A stretch of DNA of 55,321 nucleotides from UBA3206 sp964548855 (GTDB taxonomy: Bacteria > Bacillota_I > Bacilli_A > Acholeplasmatales > Anaeroplasmataceae), in NCBI GenBank assembly GCA_964548855.1, contig CAZJSR010000014.1, positions 1-55,321 of the forward strand, written 5' to 3'. Below, piece by piece: positions 1-7,684 of the stretch. Positions within the stretch are counted from its first letter, which is position 1. Every line of letters begins with the position of its first letter. Made by a program: the position numbers and the translations under genes. The notes under the pieces are model-generated. The model was not told the DNA's origin. It saw nothing but the letters and a program-made list of their open reading frames with translations, and made no database searches.

Positions 1-135
1 CTCCATTTATATATAACATATTTTCATTATTAAAAAAAGATAGTTTTTCAAAAGAAAATTTTATAATATTAATAATACTTTAAGAGTATACAATTGAAGC
101 AATTGAAGTTTTTTTAAAAAAAAATTATTTTTTTG

Positions 136-163
136 TTGACATCATAATAAAAAAGTGTATAAT
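136..163 (+). promoter_or_regulatory. Sigma-A promoter of tRNA-Lys
   Basis: A consensus -35 box TTGACA (136-141) is followed after 16 bases by a consensus -10 box TATAAT (158-163). It lies 29 bases upstream of the tRNA, so the transcript would start near 170. This is the best promoter match noted in the window. Upstream, bases 1-135 contain only AT-rich sequence in which I can support no gene. Confidence 0.85.
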
Positions 164-192
164 AATATTTGTGTTGTGAATAACAAACATAT

Positions 193-268
193 GGACCGTT
201 AGCTCAGTTGGTAGAGCAACTGACTCTTAATCAGTGGGTCTAGGGTTCGAGTCCCTAACGGTCCACCA
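193..268 (+). tRNA. tRNA-Lys (anticodon CUU)
   Basis: The 76-base cloverleaf can be drawn completely. The acceptor stem is GGACCGT (193-199) with ACGGTCC (258-264), followed by discriminator A265 and an encoded CCA (266-268). The D arm is GCTC/GAGC. The anticodon stem-loop has loop CTCTTAA, giving anticodon CTT, which reads AAG lysine codons. The T arm TAGGG/CCCTA encloses TTCGAGT. It has its own promoter upstream and a hairpin terminator just downstream, so it is a single-tRNA transcription unit. Confidence 0.97.
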
Positions 269-281
269 GTCTTAATTATGT

Positions 282-308
282 GATAATCTTATGATTATCT
301 TTTTTTTT
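282..308 (+). terminator. Rho-independent terminator after tRNA-Lys
   Basis: A 7-bp stem, GATAATC (282-288) with GATTATC (293-299), closes a TTAT loop and is followed by nine T residues (300-308). It ends only 15 bases before the ybaK start codon, so ybaK probably depends on read-through from the tRNA promoter or on a promoter I do not recognise. Confidence 0.8.
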
Positions 309-323
309 ATTAGGTGAATAACT

Positions 324-794
324 ATGGAAAAAACAAATGCAGTTAGAATATTAGATCAAAATAAAATCAAATATAATATACACGAATATCCACATGATGA
401 TACTTGTGTTGATGGAATAAATGTAGCTAAATTATTAAACGAGGATCCCGAACAAGTTTTTAAAACTCTTGTTACAGTGTCTAAAAACAAACAATACTAT
501 GTATTCGTATTACCTGTAATTAATGAACTTGATTTAAAAAAATGTGCCAAAGTAGTTAATGAAAAATCCATTGAAATGATTCATGTGAAAGAACTTTTAC
601 CACTTACTGGATATGTAAGAGGTGGTTGCTCTCCTATTGGAATGAAAAAGAGTTTTAAAACTATAATACATGAAACAGCATTTTTATATGATACAATTAT
701 TTTCAGTGCTGGAAAAATCGGAATGCAAATTGAAATGAAACCTAATGAATTAATTAATTTAATAAACGCTTCATATGCAGACATAATAAAATAG
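324..794 (+). CDS. ybaK: Cys-tRNA(Pro)/Cys-tRNA deacylase, YbaK/EbsC family
   Basis: The 156-residue product matches the YbaK/EbsC family of trans-editing enzymes, which hydrolyse mischarged aminoacyl-tRNAs such as Cys-tRNA(Pro) in the cytosol. The length is typical for a stand-alone YbaK. Visible family features include the EQVFKTLV segment (residues 44-51), whose lysine (K47) corresponds to the conserved functional lysine, and the GYVRGGCSPIG glycine-rich stretch (about residues 97-107). The start is supported by an AGGTGA ribosome-binding site. It lies directly behind tRNA-Lys; that placement does not by itself indicate a lysine-specific substrate. A hairpin overlapping the stop codon ends the unit. 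Confidence 0.9.
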   Translation: MEKTNAVRILDQNKIKYNIHEYPHDDTCVDGINVAKLLNEDPEQVFKTLVTVSKNKQYYVFVLPVINELDLKKCAKVVNEKSIEMIHVKELLPLTGYVRGGCSPIGMKKSFKTIIHETAFLYDTIIFSAGKIGMQIEMKPNELINLINASYADIIK

Positions 795-814
795 ACATCA
801 AACGATGTCTATTT
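789..814. terminator. Bidirectional terminator between ybaK and the symporter gene
   Basis: The 11-bp perfect stem AAATAGACATC (789-799) / GATGTCTATTT (804-814) has a four-base loop and overlaps the stop codons of the two convergent genes. T-rich sequence follows on the plus strand, and the AT-rich flank on the other side lets it work for the minus strand too. Confidence 0.75.
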
Positions 815-2297
815 CTTTTTCATTAATTATTTTAGTTTCCTCATATAATTCTAAAATTAATTCTTCATTTCTTCTCTCATAAACTGACAACATTGGCTTA
901 ATAGAATTATCTTTTCTTCTTGCTTTATAATTAAGAACAACACGTTTAAGAACACCAGATAATAATATTAATGCAACTAAATTTGGTACAGCCATTAAAA
1001 CATTAAAACAATCCGATAAATTCCAAACAATATCTATCTTTAATACCGCTCCTAAAACAATCAAAAGAACATATATTATTTTAAAAGGAATTACCGCAAT
1101 ATCTCCAAATAAATATCTAGCGCCTGATTCTCCATAAAATTCCCATGATAAAACTGTTGTAAAGGCAAATAGTGGTAATATAATTGTAAATGCTACTTTC
1201 CCGAAAACACCAAGATTATTTTCAAAAGCCCATAATGCCATAGGAGCTCCTTTTTCTAATAATCCCGCTAAATATTGATCATACGCACCAGAAGTTAAGA
1301 AAACAAGAGCCATTAATGTACATATTACAAAAGTATCTAAAAATACTTCAAATATACCCCAAAGACCTTGTTTAACAGGTTCTTTAATATCTGATGCACA
1401 GTGTGCCATTACTGCAGAACCAAGACCTGCTTCATTTGAAAATACTCCTCTAGATACACCATATCTCATTCCTCTTAATATACCATATCCTAATATACCA
1501 GAACCAAACGATTTAAAACTAAAAGCTTCAACAAAAATCCTTTTAAATGCGTTAGGAATGTTACTTATATTCATAGATATAATTATAATTGCTAAAAGCA
1601 TAAAAACAAGAGCCATAAAAGGAACAATATAAGATGCAAATTTACTTATTCTTTTAATACCACCTATAACAACTAAGAATATAATTACCGCAACAATAAT
1701 ACCTGTTACAATTAATGGAATATTTAAAGACTCTTTAAAAGTAGATGAAATACTGTTAACTTGTGCCATATTATATCCAATACTTGCGAAAACAGTAAAT
1801 AACGCAAACATTACTGCTAACCACTTAAGTCCAAGTCCATGAGTAATATAATACATTGCACCACCACGATACTCACCTTTTTCATCTTTTTGACGATAAT
1901 AAATACCAAGTACATTTTCACTAAAACTTGTTAACATTCCAAAAAAAGCACTAAACCACATCCAAAATATTGCACCTGGTCCTCCAAGACATAATGCTGT
2001 AGAAACACCAACAATATTACCTGTTCCTACAGTTCCAGCAATCGCAGCAGAAAAAGCTTGAAACTGAGAAACAACTCCTTTTTTTTCTTCATTCTTTTTC
2101 TTTTTAAAAATTGATTTAACTGAAGGAATAATAGTTTCTTCTAAACTATGAGGAAAATATGTAACTTGCAAGAATTTCAATCTAAATGATAATAATATAC
2201 CTGTTCCTAAAATTAAAATCATCATAATTGGTGATAAAACATTAGCATTTATTTTATCAATCCAATTTGCGATATTATCTAAAATACCTAAAAACAC
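798..2297 (-). CDS. Sodium:alanine/glycine symporter (AGCS family)
   Basis: The 499-residue protein is a multi-pass membrane transporter of the amino acid carrier (AGCS, AlsT/DagA) family, which imports alanine or glycine with Na+. It carries the family signature GTVGTGNIVGVSTAL near residue 90 and the conserved RGMRYGVSRGVFSNEAGLGS segment in the second half, with about ten hydrophobic helices. Length is normal for the family. The start codon is GTG, preceded by AAAGGAGTG. It is monocistronic: it has its own promoter (2328-2356), and the upstream SGNH gene ends in a terminator. The precise substrate cannot be told from sequence. Confidence 0.93.
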   Translation of the reverse strand: MFLGILDNIANWIDKINANVLSPIMMILILGTGILLSFRLKFLQVTYFPHSLEETIIPSVKSIFKKKKNEEKKGVVSQFQAFSAAIAGTVGTGNIVGVSTALCLGGPGAIFWMWFSAFFGMLTSFSENVLGIYYRQKDEKGEYRGGAMYYITHGLGLKWLAVMFALFTVFASIGYNMAQVNSISSTFKESLNIPLIVTGIIVAVIIFLVVIGGIKRISKFASYIVPFMALVFMLLAIIIISMNISNIPNAFKRIFVEAFSFKSFGSGILGYGILRGMRYGVSRGVFSNEAGLGSAVMAHCASDIKEPVKQGLWGIFEVFLDTFVICTLMALVFLTSGAYDQYLAGLLEKGAPMALWAFENNLGVFGKVAFTIILPLFAFTTVLSWEFYGESGARYLFGDIAVIPFKIIYVLLIVLGAVLKIDIVWNLSDCFNVLMAVPNLVALILLSGVLKRVVLNYKARRKDNSIKPMLSVYERRNEELILELYEETKIINEKEIDIV

Positions 2298-2327
2298 AAA
2301 AAAACACTCCTTTTTCCTAATAAGTTC

Positions 2328-2356
2328 ATTTTATCATATTACACTAATTCACACAA
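2328..2356 (-). promoter_or_regulatory. Probable promoter of the AGCS symporter
   Basis: Reading the minus strand, TTGTGT (2351-2356) and TAAAAT (2328-2333) are separated by 17 bases and lie about 30 bases upstream of the GTG start. Each box differs from consensus, so confidence is moderate. Confidence 0.5.
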
Positions 2357-2377
2357 TAAAATAATTTTTTAAACAAA

Positions 2378-2401
2378 AAAATGAGGTAAATACCTCATTT
2401 T
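2378..2401 (-). terminator. Terminator after the SGNH hydrolase gene
   Basis: The inverted repeat AAAATGAGGTA (2378-2388) / TACCTCATTTT (2391-2401) forms a strong hairpin. On the minus strand it is followed by a T-rich run (about 2371-2380 read in reverse), about 70 bases beyond the stop codon of the SGNH gene. Confidence 0.8.
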
Positions 2402-2471
2402 ATTAGTTTTATACATTTATTTTTTTTATCAACTTTAGAAAAATAAACTTAATATGGATGATATAATTTAT

Positions 2472-3188
2472 TTAGTCTATTAACATCGCAAGATCTACTT
2501 CTTGCTTTTCATTAACATCATAGAACCAATCATTTAACGATGTATCACACATAGCTAAATTTTTAACAAATAATTCAGCAATTAAATATGCTCCTTCATA
2601 TCTTAAATGTGAAGTATCATTTTTTCCTTCCATATAATTAGGATACATATTTGCCGGGAAAATCATATGAAATTTCTTTGTTAATTCTTCCCCTAAATGA
2701 TTATATAAATCAAGGGTAATTTGGTTTAAATCAACACAAATAATATTATTCTTTTTAGCAAATTCTAACATTGCTTGCGGATATCCTTTATGAGTATCTT
2801 GACAAACACCATCAACAAATTTTCTTCTTGAAATAGATGTTGCTAAAACAAAACCACAATCACGTTTTTTTACTTCCGTATAAAAATATTCTAAATTTTT
2901 AACATAAGTATCATTTGGAGTTGTAAAACGAAGAGGATCTTCTTGTTTTTCATCATTATGACCAAATTGACATATTACAAAATCACCTGGTTCTAATTTT
3001 GATAAAACTAAATCAAATCTACCTTCATCAATAAAACTTTTTGTACTTCTACCATTTTTTGCATAATCATAAATTCTTATGTCCTCATGTGCAAATAAAT
3101 GAAGCACTTGACCCCAACCTGTTTGTGGATAAGTATTATAGTTATTGTATTGCATTGTTGAATCGCCAATCATATATATATTTTTCAT
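2472..3188 (-). CDS. SGNH/GDSL hydrolase, rhamnogalacturonan acetylesterase-like
   Basis: The 238-residue cytosolic protein has the SGNH hydrolase blocks in order: GDST near residue 8 (nucleophile Ser), a Gly in block II within KNGRS, GHND near residue 76 (block III Asn), and DTSHLR near residue 191 (catalytic Asp and His). The pattern fits the YesT/RhgT rhamnogalacturonan acetylesterase branch, which removes acetyl groups from pectin fragments. There is no signal peptide, so it would act on imported oligosaccharides. RBS AGAGGTTAAAT precedes the ATG. It is divergent from the small gene at 3228, and no other sugar genes are adjacent, so the substrate remains inferred. Confidence 0.82.
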   Translation of the reverse strand: MKNIYMIGDSTMQYNNYNTYPQTGWGQVLHLFAHEDIRIYDYAKNGRSTKSFIDEGRFDLVLSKLEPGDFVICQFGHNDEKQEDPLRFTTPNDTYVKNLEYFYTEVKKRDCGFVLATSISRRKFVDGVCQDTHKGYPQAMLEFAKKNNIICVDLNQITLDLYNHLGEELTKKFHMIFPANMYPNYMEGKNDTSHLRYEGAYLIAELFVKNLAMCDTSLNDWFYDVNEKQEVDLAMLID

Positions 3189-3227
3189 ATTTAACCTCTT
3201 TTTTTAATATAATTTTACAGTGATGAT

Positions 3228-3533
3228 ATGAATCAAAACCAAAAAAAACTTTCTGAAATTTTAGAACAAATTACAAATCTTAATAGTTATGAATTTTCAA
3301 TATTAGCCAGTATTTTAGGATTAATATTATGTCCACCTTCTCTTGTTTCTGAGAAAAAACAAGCATTAGGTAATTTTTTTATGCTATTAGCACAAACAAT
3401 TGTAACACTAAGTTCTCAGGAAATCGCTCAAAAATCAAATAATTCATCTGTTGAGTTTGAAGATTTAAAAAAACAAATAATTAAAAATAAGCATAATATT
3501 GACGAAATAATTAATTATATAAAGAATTTATAA
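3228..3533 (+). CDS. Conserved-looking small helical protein, function unknown
   Basis: This 101-residue protein is not one I recognise. It has a hydrophobic central stretch (about residues 23-38, ILASILGLILCPPS) followed by a second hydrophobic segment (FFMLLAQTIVTL), and a charged, helical C-terminus suited to coiled-coil formation. It starts 39 bases from the divergent SGNH gene, and its stop overlaps the convergent mrp gene by six bases. The ribosome-binding site is weak (GTGATG region). I think it is real because it is open for its full length in a gene-sized gap with typical codon use; a shadow ORF is less likely. Confidence 0.6.
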   Translation: MNQNQKKLSEILEQITNLNSYEFSILASILGLILCPPSLVSEKKQALGNFFMLLAQTIVTLSSQEIAQKSNNSSVEFEDLKKQIIKNKHNIDEIINYIKNL

Positions 3534-4343
3534 AGATTCAATTTCAGCAACTGCACAGTCTAAATCATTAGTATCAACATCTTCAATAAGGCCTTCATCT
3601 ACTTTTTCTCTTATTAAAGGATCAATCGGTAAAGAACCTAATGGAATTAGATGATATTTTGCACATAAATCTACTAATTTTGATTCACCATATGGATAAA
3701 TTTTTTCATTACAACATGGACATTTTAAATATGCCATATTTTCAACTAATCCAATTATTTTAACATTAGATTTATTTGCCATACCTACAGCTTTACCAAC
3801 TATCATACTAACTAAATCTTGTGGAGTTGAAACAAGAACTACACCTGATATTGGTAAATTTTGATATACAGTTAGTGCTATATCTGAAGTGCCAGGTGGC
3901 ATATCAACAAATAGATAATCTAATTCTTCCCAATATGTTTCTTCATAAAATTGTTTTACAGCATTAGCTAAAATTGGACCTCTCCATACAACTGGATCAC
4001 ATTCATTTTGAATCATTAAATTTAATGAAACTATTTTAATATTATTTTTACTTAAAGATGGATATATTAATCCTTTTTCACCTTGTGCCTTTTCTTTTAT
4101 TCCAAAAGCATGTGGTATTGAAGGACCAGTAATATCTGCATCTAAAATTCCAACTTTATATCCTAATTTATTAAACTTAGATGCTAATAAACAAGTAACA
4201 AGTGATTTACCTACTCCACCTTTACCAGACATTACCGCTACAATATGTTTTATTTTAGTTTCTTTTCTAGGTTGAAACTTAGGTATTTCAGTTCTTTCGC
4301 TACAATTTTTATTACATGAACTACAATCATGATTACATGACAT
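3528..4343 (-). CDS. mrp: Mrp/NBP35-family P-loop ATPase (Fe-S cluster carrier)
   Basis: The product is a soluble ParA/MinD-superfamily ATPase of the Mrp (ApbC) type, which carries Fe-S clusters to apo-proteins. It shows the deviant Walker A motif SGKGGVGKS, the switch segment DADITGPSIPHAFG, a MPPGTSD motif and a CPCC pair near the C-terminus that fits the cluster-bridging CxxC. A cysteine-rich N-terminus (CNHDCSSCNKNC) may bind a second cluster, as in NBP35 proteins. I chose the ATG at 4343 because an AAAGG site lies ten bases upstream; an in-frame ATG at 4361 has no ribosome-binding site. The stop overlaps the convergent small gene. Confidence 0.9.
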   Translation of the reverse strand: MSCNHDCSSCNKNCSERTEIPKFQPRKETKIKHIVAVMSGKGGVGKSLVTCLLASKFNKLGYKVGILDADITGPSIPHAFGIKEKAQGEKGLIYPSLSKNNIKIVSLNLMIQNECDPVVWRGPILANAVKQFYEETYWEELDYLFVDMPPGTSDIALTVYQNLPISGVVLVSTPQDLVSMIVGKAVGMANKSNVKIIGLVENMAYLKCPCCNEKIYPYGESKLVDLCAKYHLIPLGSLPIDPLIREKVDEGLIEDVDTNDLDCAVAEIESL

Positions 4344-4408
4344 ATTAATACGACCTTTCATTTATATTTACATTACAATTATACAAAATTATTTAAGAAT
4401 AAACAACA

Positions 4409-4440
4409 AAATAAGCAAATGCATTTACATTTGCTTATTT
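4409..4440 (-). terminator. Terminator after the HtrA-like protease gene
   Basis: A 13-bp perfect inverted repeat, AAATAAGCAAATG (4409-4421) / CATTTGCTTATTT (4428-4440), closes a six-base loop directly beyond the protease stop codon. T-rich sequence follows on the minus strand. Confidence 0.85.
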
Positions 4441-4443
4441 ATT

Positions 4444-5826
4444 TTAATTTAAAGTTATAATACCGCTATTATTCAAAGTAATGTTAACATCTAATTCTTC
4501 CGATTTTTCATCGACTTCTCTTTTTACTCTTATAGTTAAAATATCATCAATTCTTGCATCTAGTAATATTTCACTAATATCATAAATTGTATTAATATCA
4601 TATTTAATACCATTAAGACTTGCGCTTATAATCTTATCATTTTCCATTAATTTATTATATGATAAACTTCCTTCTATAACTTCTACTATTTTTAATGTTT
4701 GATTAATTTTATATGTATGTGTAATTTCATCAAGATATGCATATGATTCATCAATTTGTACAGTGCATCCAATAATGAACTTATCTAATGTGGTAGTATT
4801 CGTTTGAATATAATTATCATAAATTCTTTTAGATAGATTTTTTACAATTCTTGGAGATATTGCATAACATAAACCTTCAACACCTGTAGATTCCATCTTG
4901 CAGCATACAATACCTATTAATTCACCATTAGAATTAAATAATCCTCCACCACTATTTCCACCATTAATATCGCAGTCAAACCTAGTTGTTCTAACTTCAC
5001 AAACTGTACCATCAATATTATATGATGATTTTTCACTTAAAATTGAAATATGACCAGCATTTGCTGAAATTCCTTTACTTTTATTATTTCCTACAGCATA
5101 ACATTCTTGCCCTATAAATAGAGATGATTCATCCGCCATATTAGGAACCTTACATAAAGAATTTTTAATAATATCACTATTTTCAATTTTTATCATTGCA
5201 AGGTCATATGTAATAGATCCTCCAATATATGTAGCATTAATTGCATAATTTTCGTATTCACTACCATAAATAAAACATTTTATATCTGTACTAATTCCAT
5301 TATTTTCTTGTTGAGAAGCGTTATATAGTACATGATAGTTAGTTAAAATATATGCATTTCCTTGTTCTTTATCTAATTGATAAAAAACACCACTACCTGA
5401 TGCAGATGTTTGTGAATCACTAGTTTGGCCAAACATATTATATGTTTTTACGTTCCATGTTGATGTTATAGAAACAACATTTAAAAGTGATTCATTCATT
5501 TGATATGGCAAACATTCATCACTACTCAGATATTCTTTCACAAAATCTAAAAATGTTCCATCATAACCATTCTTTACGCTTTCATCATATAATTCATTTA
5601 CTGTAATTGAACTTGCATCTTCACCATCTAAACCATTTGTACCATTTGTACCTTTTAAAGATGATAACCATTCTTCTTCAGTTCCTTCGAATCCATTTTT
5701 TACAGCAATTTCATAAGCTGAAAGACCATTTTCTCCTTTATTAGAACAACTAGATATGCCTACTAGTGAAAGGCATAATAATGAAGTTATTCCAATATTT
5801 CTAAATATTTTTTTGATATTTTTCAT
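4444..5826 (-). CDS. Secreted HtrA/DegP-like serine protease lipoprotein
   Basis: The product is an exported trypsin-fold protease. A lipoprotein signal ends at ISSC (about residue 27), predicting lipid anchoring outside the membrane. Next come two copies of a short module (NGFEGTEEEW and NGYDGTFLDF) flanking a brief collagen-like Gly-rich stretch. The protease domain shows the triad: His in NYHV, Asp in TYDLAMI and Ser in GGNSGGG. A C-terminal PDZ-like domain follows (from about FIIGCTVQ). I chose the ATG at 5826 because GAGGG sits five bases upstream; the in-frame ATT/ATG region to 5883 lacks a site and would spoil the signal peptide. Likely role is envelope protein quality control or processing. 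Confidence 0.85.
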   Translation of the reverse strand: MKNIKKIFRNIGITSLLCLSLVGISSCSNKGENGLSAYEIAVKNGFEGTEEEWLSSLKGTNGTNGLDGEDASSITVNELYDESVKNGYDGTFLDFVKEYLSSDECLPYQMNESLLNVVSITSTWNVKTYNMFGQTSDSQTSASGSGVFYQLDKEQGNAYILTNYHVLYNASQQENNGISTDIKCFIYGSEYENYAINATYIGGSITYDLAMIKIENSDIIKNSLCKVPNMADESSLFIGQECYAVGNNKSKGISANAGHISILSEKSSYNIDGTVCEVRTTRFDCDINGGNSGGGLFNSNGELIGIVCCKMESTGVEGLCYAISPRIVKNLSKRIYDNYIQTNTTTLDKFIIGCTVQIDESYAYLDEITHTYKINQTLKIVEVIEGSLSYNKLMENDKIISASLNGIKYDINTIYDISEILLDARIDDILTIRVKREVDEKSEELDVNITLNNSGIITLN

Positions 5827-5952
5827 AATATCCCTCTTTTCATTTATATTATAAAAATAAACTTTTGCATAAATAACTAACAATTGTGGTAAATAATGTT
5901 ATTTGTCCAAACTATTATTAAATAAATACATAAAAATAATATGGGTGATTAA

Positions 5953-6174
5953 ATGTATAATTATTATATACCTAATTACAAATATTTATATCGAAGTGGT
6001 AATCATGAACAAGAAGATAGAGGAGTACTTCTTCCTTTTTTAGCGGGAGTTTTAGTTACAACTCCGTTTGTTTTTCTAGCAAAAAATCAAAATCAACAAA
6101 TGCCATACTATCCTCCACAAGCGCCAATATATTATCCAATGTACCAAAATCCATATATCCCATATTATAGATAA
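5953..6174 (+). CDS. Small membrane protein with Tyr/Pro-rich tail
   Basis: This 73-residue protein has one hydrophobic segment (about residues 25-43, LLPFLAGVLVTTPFVFLA) between a polar N-terminus and a tail dominated by Tyr, Pro and Gln (YYPPQAPIYYPMYQ). A GGGTGA ribosome-binding site precedes the ATG, and a strong terminator follows at once, so it is a monocistronic gene. I do not recognise a named family; such Tyr/Pro-rich tails occur in spore-coat-like and cell-surface small proteins, but that role is only a guess. Confidence 0.65.
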   Translation: MYNYYIPNYKYLYRSGNHEQEDRGVLLPFLAGVLVTTPFVFLAKNQNQQMPYYPPQAPIYYPMYQNPYIPYYR

Positions 6175-6200
6175 AAACTCAAACAGAGTTTTTATTTTTT
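6171..6200. terminator. Terminator between the small membrane protein gene and nrdG
   Basis: ATAAAAACTC (6171-6180) pairs with GAGTTTTTAT (6186-6195) across a five-base loop, followed by T residues to 6200. It overlaps both convergent stop codons and probably serves both strands. Confidence 0.85.
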
Positions 6201-6725
6201 CATTAAGTCATCCCTTAAAACAATTTGATTTAAAGCCTTACTTTTCTTTAAATCAATAATTCTTTGATTACTTGATCCTCTAAATTTTAAAGTAATATCT
6301 TTTAAATCAATTATAAATTTTCCATCAACTAAAATATCAATATATGATAGCATTTCAGATGTATATTTTGTATATACATTTCCACCACTAATTAAATCCT
6401 TATCTAAAGAATATCCAGTATAACACCAAATATTTTTACTTGGAAATTTATCTTTATAAATTCTTAAAAATTTAATTAATCCCTCTTGATTTTCAGGCTC
6501 AAAAGGCTCTCCGCCCAATAAAGTTAATCCTACAATATTTTCATTACTTGACAAATTAATTAAATTTTCAATAACAGAATCATCAAATGAAGAACCATAA
6601 TTAAAATCCCATGCAACAGAATTAAAACATCCTTTACAATGATGTCTACACCCTGAAACAAATAAAGAAACACGAACACCTTCACCATTCGCAATATCAA
6701 AATTTTTTATATTAGCATAATTCAT
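6192..6725 (-). CDS. nrdG: Anaerobic ribonucleotide reductase activating protein
   Basis: This 177-residue radical SAM enzyme reductively cleaves S-adenosylmethionine to install the glycyl radical on the class III ribonucleotide reductase NrdD. The [4Fe-4S]-binding motif CxxxCxxC is C26, C30, C33 within SGCRHHCKGC, and the LLGGEPF SAM-binding segment follows near residue 70. Length is typical. The gene implies anaerobic deoxynucleotide synthesis. The usual partner nrdD is not in this window. The adjacent upstream gene, 17 bases away, is an unrelated membrane protein, likely co-transcribed. Confidence 0.93.
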   Translation of the reverse strand: MNYANIKNFDIANGEGVRVSLFVSGCRHHCKGCFNSVAWDFNYGSSFDDSVIENLINLSSNENIVGLTLLGGEPFEPENQEGLIKFLRIYKDKFPSKNIWCYTGYSLDKDLISGGNVYTKYTSEMLSYIDILVDGKFIIDLKDITLKFRGSSNQRIIDLKKSKALNQIVLRDDLMKK

Positions 6726-6742
6726 ACTAAAACCTCTTTATT

Positions 6743-7519
6743 CTATTCAATATTATTATTAATATCTATATTTTCACTATTATCTTCATTTTCAATTTTC
6801 TCTTCATTTACATTCTCAATTTTTTTCATCTTAAAATGTTGTGTTATTTTATTTTTATTATATTTCATATCAAAATATCCAAAAACAACAAAAACAATAG
6901 AACCAATCATAACTTCTATTATATCACTCATAGTATCTTCAAGCGCATACCTGCCTAGAAAAGGTTCATGCGTAATATTATCCATATATCTTTGCATATT
7001 TGAACCTACAATACTATCCATAGTCCATTCAAATACTTCCCAAATACCTTCACAAGCCATTGCCAAAAAGAATGAAAACCACGCTACAAATCCAGGACTA
7101 AGTTTTACAGGAACATCTTCTCTTTGATTAAATATATTAATAATTATAAAACCAATAACAGCCATAAAAACTCCACTAAATCCATGAAGTAAATCATCCC
7201 ACCATGAGAACTTAATATAAAATTCAAAAATTTCTCCGCAAATTAATGCGCATGAACAAAATGCTAAGAAAATTAATTCAACTGCCACAGGGCAAGAAAT
7301 TTTCCATAACTTCATCATTATAGTAGGAATGAAAGTTAATACTACCATCGCTGAAGCTTGTAGAATAATAAAAACATATCTACTATCGGCCCTAGTAGTC
7401 TTATGATAATCAACTATTAAAGCAACAATTGAAAAAACAATCATTAAAAAACTTAAAACTCTAACAACAATATATACGATTTTTGAAAATTTTTCAGATT
7501 TCGTTAATTTTTCACCCAT
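6743..7519 (-). CDS. Integral membrane protein with WDDxxHG motif (DUF2238/YjdF-like)
   Basis: The 258-residue protein has about six to seven transmembrane segments between residues 15 and 215 and an acidic, Asn-rich cytosolic tail. Conserved-looking polar residues sit in or near membrane segments: SWWDDLLHGFSG, CEGIWEVFEWTMD and EDTMSDIIEVMIG. This arrangement of Asp/His/Glu resembles the DUF2238 (YjdF) family of unknown function; the assignment is from memory of the pattern and is tentative. The start codon has only AGG two bases upstream, a poor site, and an overlapping 16-codon leader ORF with a good site lies in front of it. It is followed closely by nrdG. Confidence 0.6.
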   Translation of the reverse strand: MGEKLTKSEKFSKIVYIVVRVLSFLMIVFSIVALIVDYHKTTRADSRYVFIILQASAMVVLTFIPTIMMKLWKISCPVAVELIFLAFCSCALICGEIFEFYIKFSWWDDLLHGFSGVFMAVIGFIIINIFNQREDVPVKLSPGFVAWFSFFLAMACEGIWEVFEWTMDSIVGSNMQRYMDNITHEPFLGRYALEDTMSDIIEVMIGSIVFVVFGYFDMKYNKNKITQHFKMKKIENVNEEKIENEDNSENIDINNNIE

Positions 7520-7554
7520 AACCTATCCAAGTAAAAACTTGTACCACCTTTCAT
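7504..7554 (-). CDS. Possible 16-residue leader peptide overlapping the next gene
   Basis: An ATG at 7554, preceded by AAAAAGG seven bases upstream, opens a 16-codon frame (MKGGTSFYLDRLWVKN) that ends in TAA at 7504-7506. The frame overlaps the start of the DUF2238-like gene (ATG at 7519) by 16 bases in another frame. Because the downstream gene lacks a well-spaced ribosome-binding site, translational coupling from this leader is a reasonable reading. The evidence is positional only, and the short frame could be fortuitous. Confidence 0.35.
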   Translation of the reverse strand: MKGGTSFYLDRLWVKN

Positions 7555-7567
7555 ATAATACCTTTTT

Positions 7568-7596
7568 ATTATAGATTATATATAAAAAAAATTCAA
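7568..7596 (-). promoter_or_regulatory. Promoter of the membrane protein-nrdG unit
   Basis: On the minus strand TTGAAT (7591-7596) and TATAAT (7568-7573) are 17 bases apart, placing the transcript start just upstream of the leader ORF at 7554. A second overlapping TATAAT lies a few bases further upstream. Confidence 0.65.
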
Positions 7597-7644
7597 TAAT
7601 TACAATAAAATTGTAAAAAAAGTTAATTTGAAAAATTAAAAAAA

Positions 7645-7671
7645 GGATTAAAGTTCAATTTACTTTAATCC
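7645..7671 (-). terminator. Terminator after the GGGtGRT gene
   Basis: GGATTAAAGT (7645-7654) pairs perfectly with ACTTTAATCC (7662-7671) across a seven-base loop. On the minus strand a run of T residues follows. It sits about 14 bases beyond the GGGtGRT stop codon. Confidence 0.85.
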
Positions 7672-7684
7672 CTATTTCATAAAA

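Noticed and set aside
1..135. Start of a divergent minus-strand gene at the left edge
   Set aside because: ATG codons are present on the minus strand but lack ribosome-binding sites, and the frame runs off the window; nothing can be supported.
7536..7552. T-box-like sequence AAAGGTGGTACAAG before the membrane protein gene
   Set aside because: It resembles the T-box core only in part, and there is no Stem I, specifier loop or paired terminator; it is better read as part of a short leader ORF.
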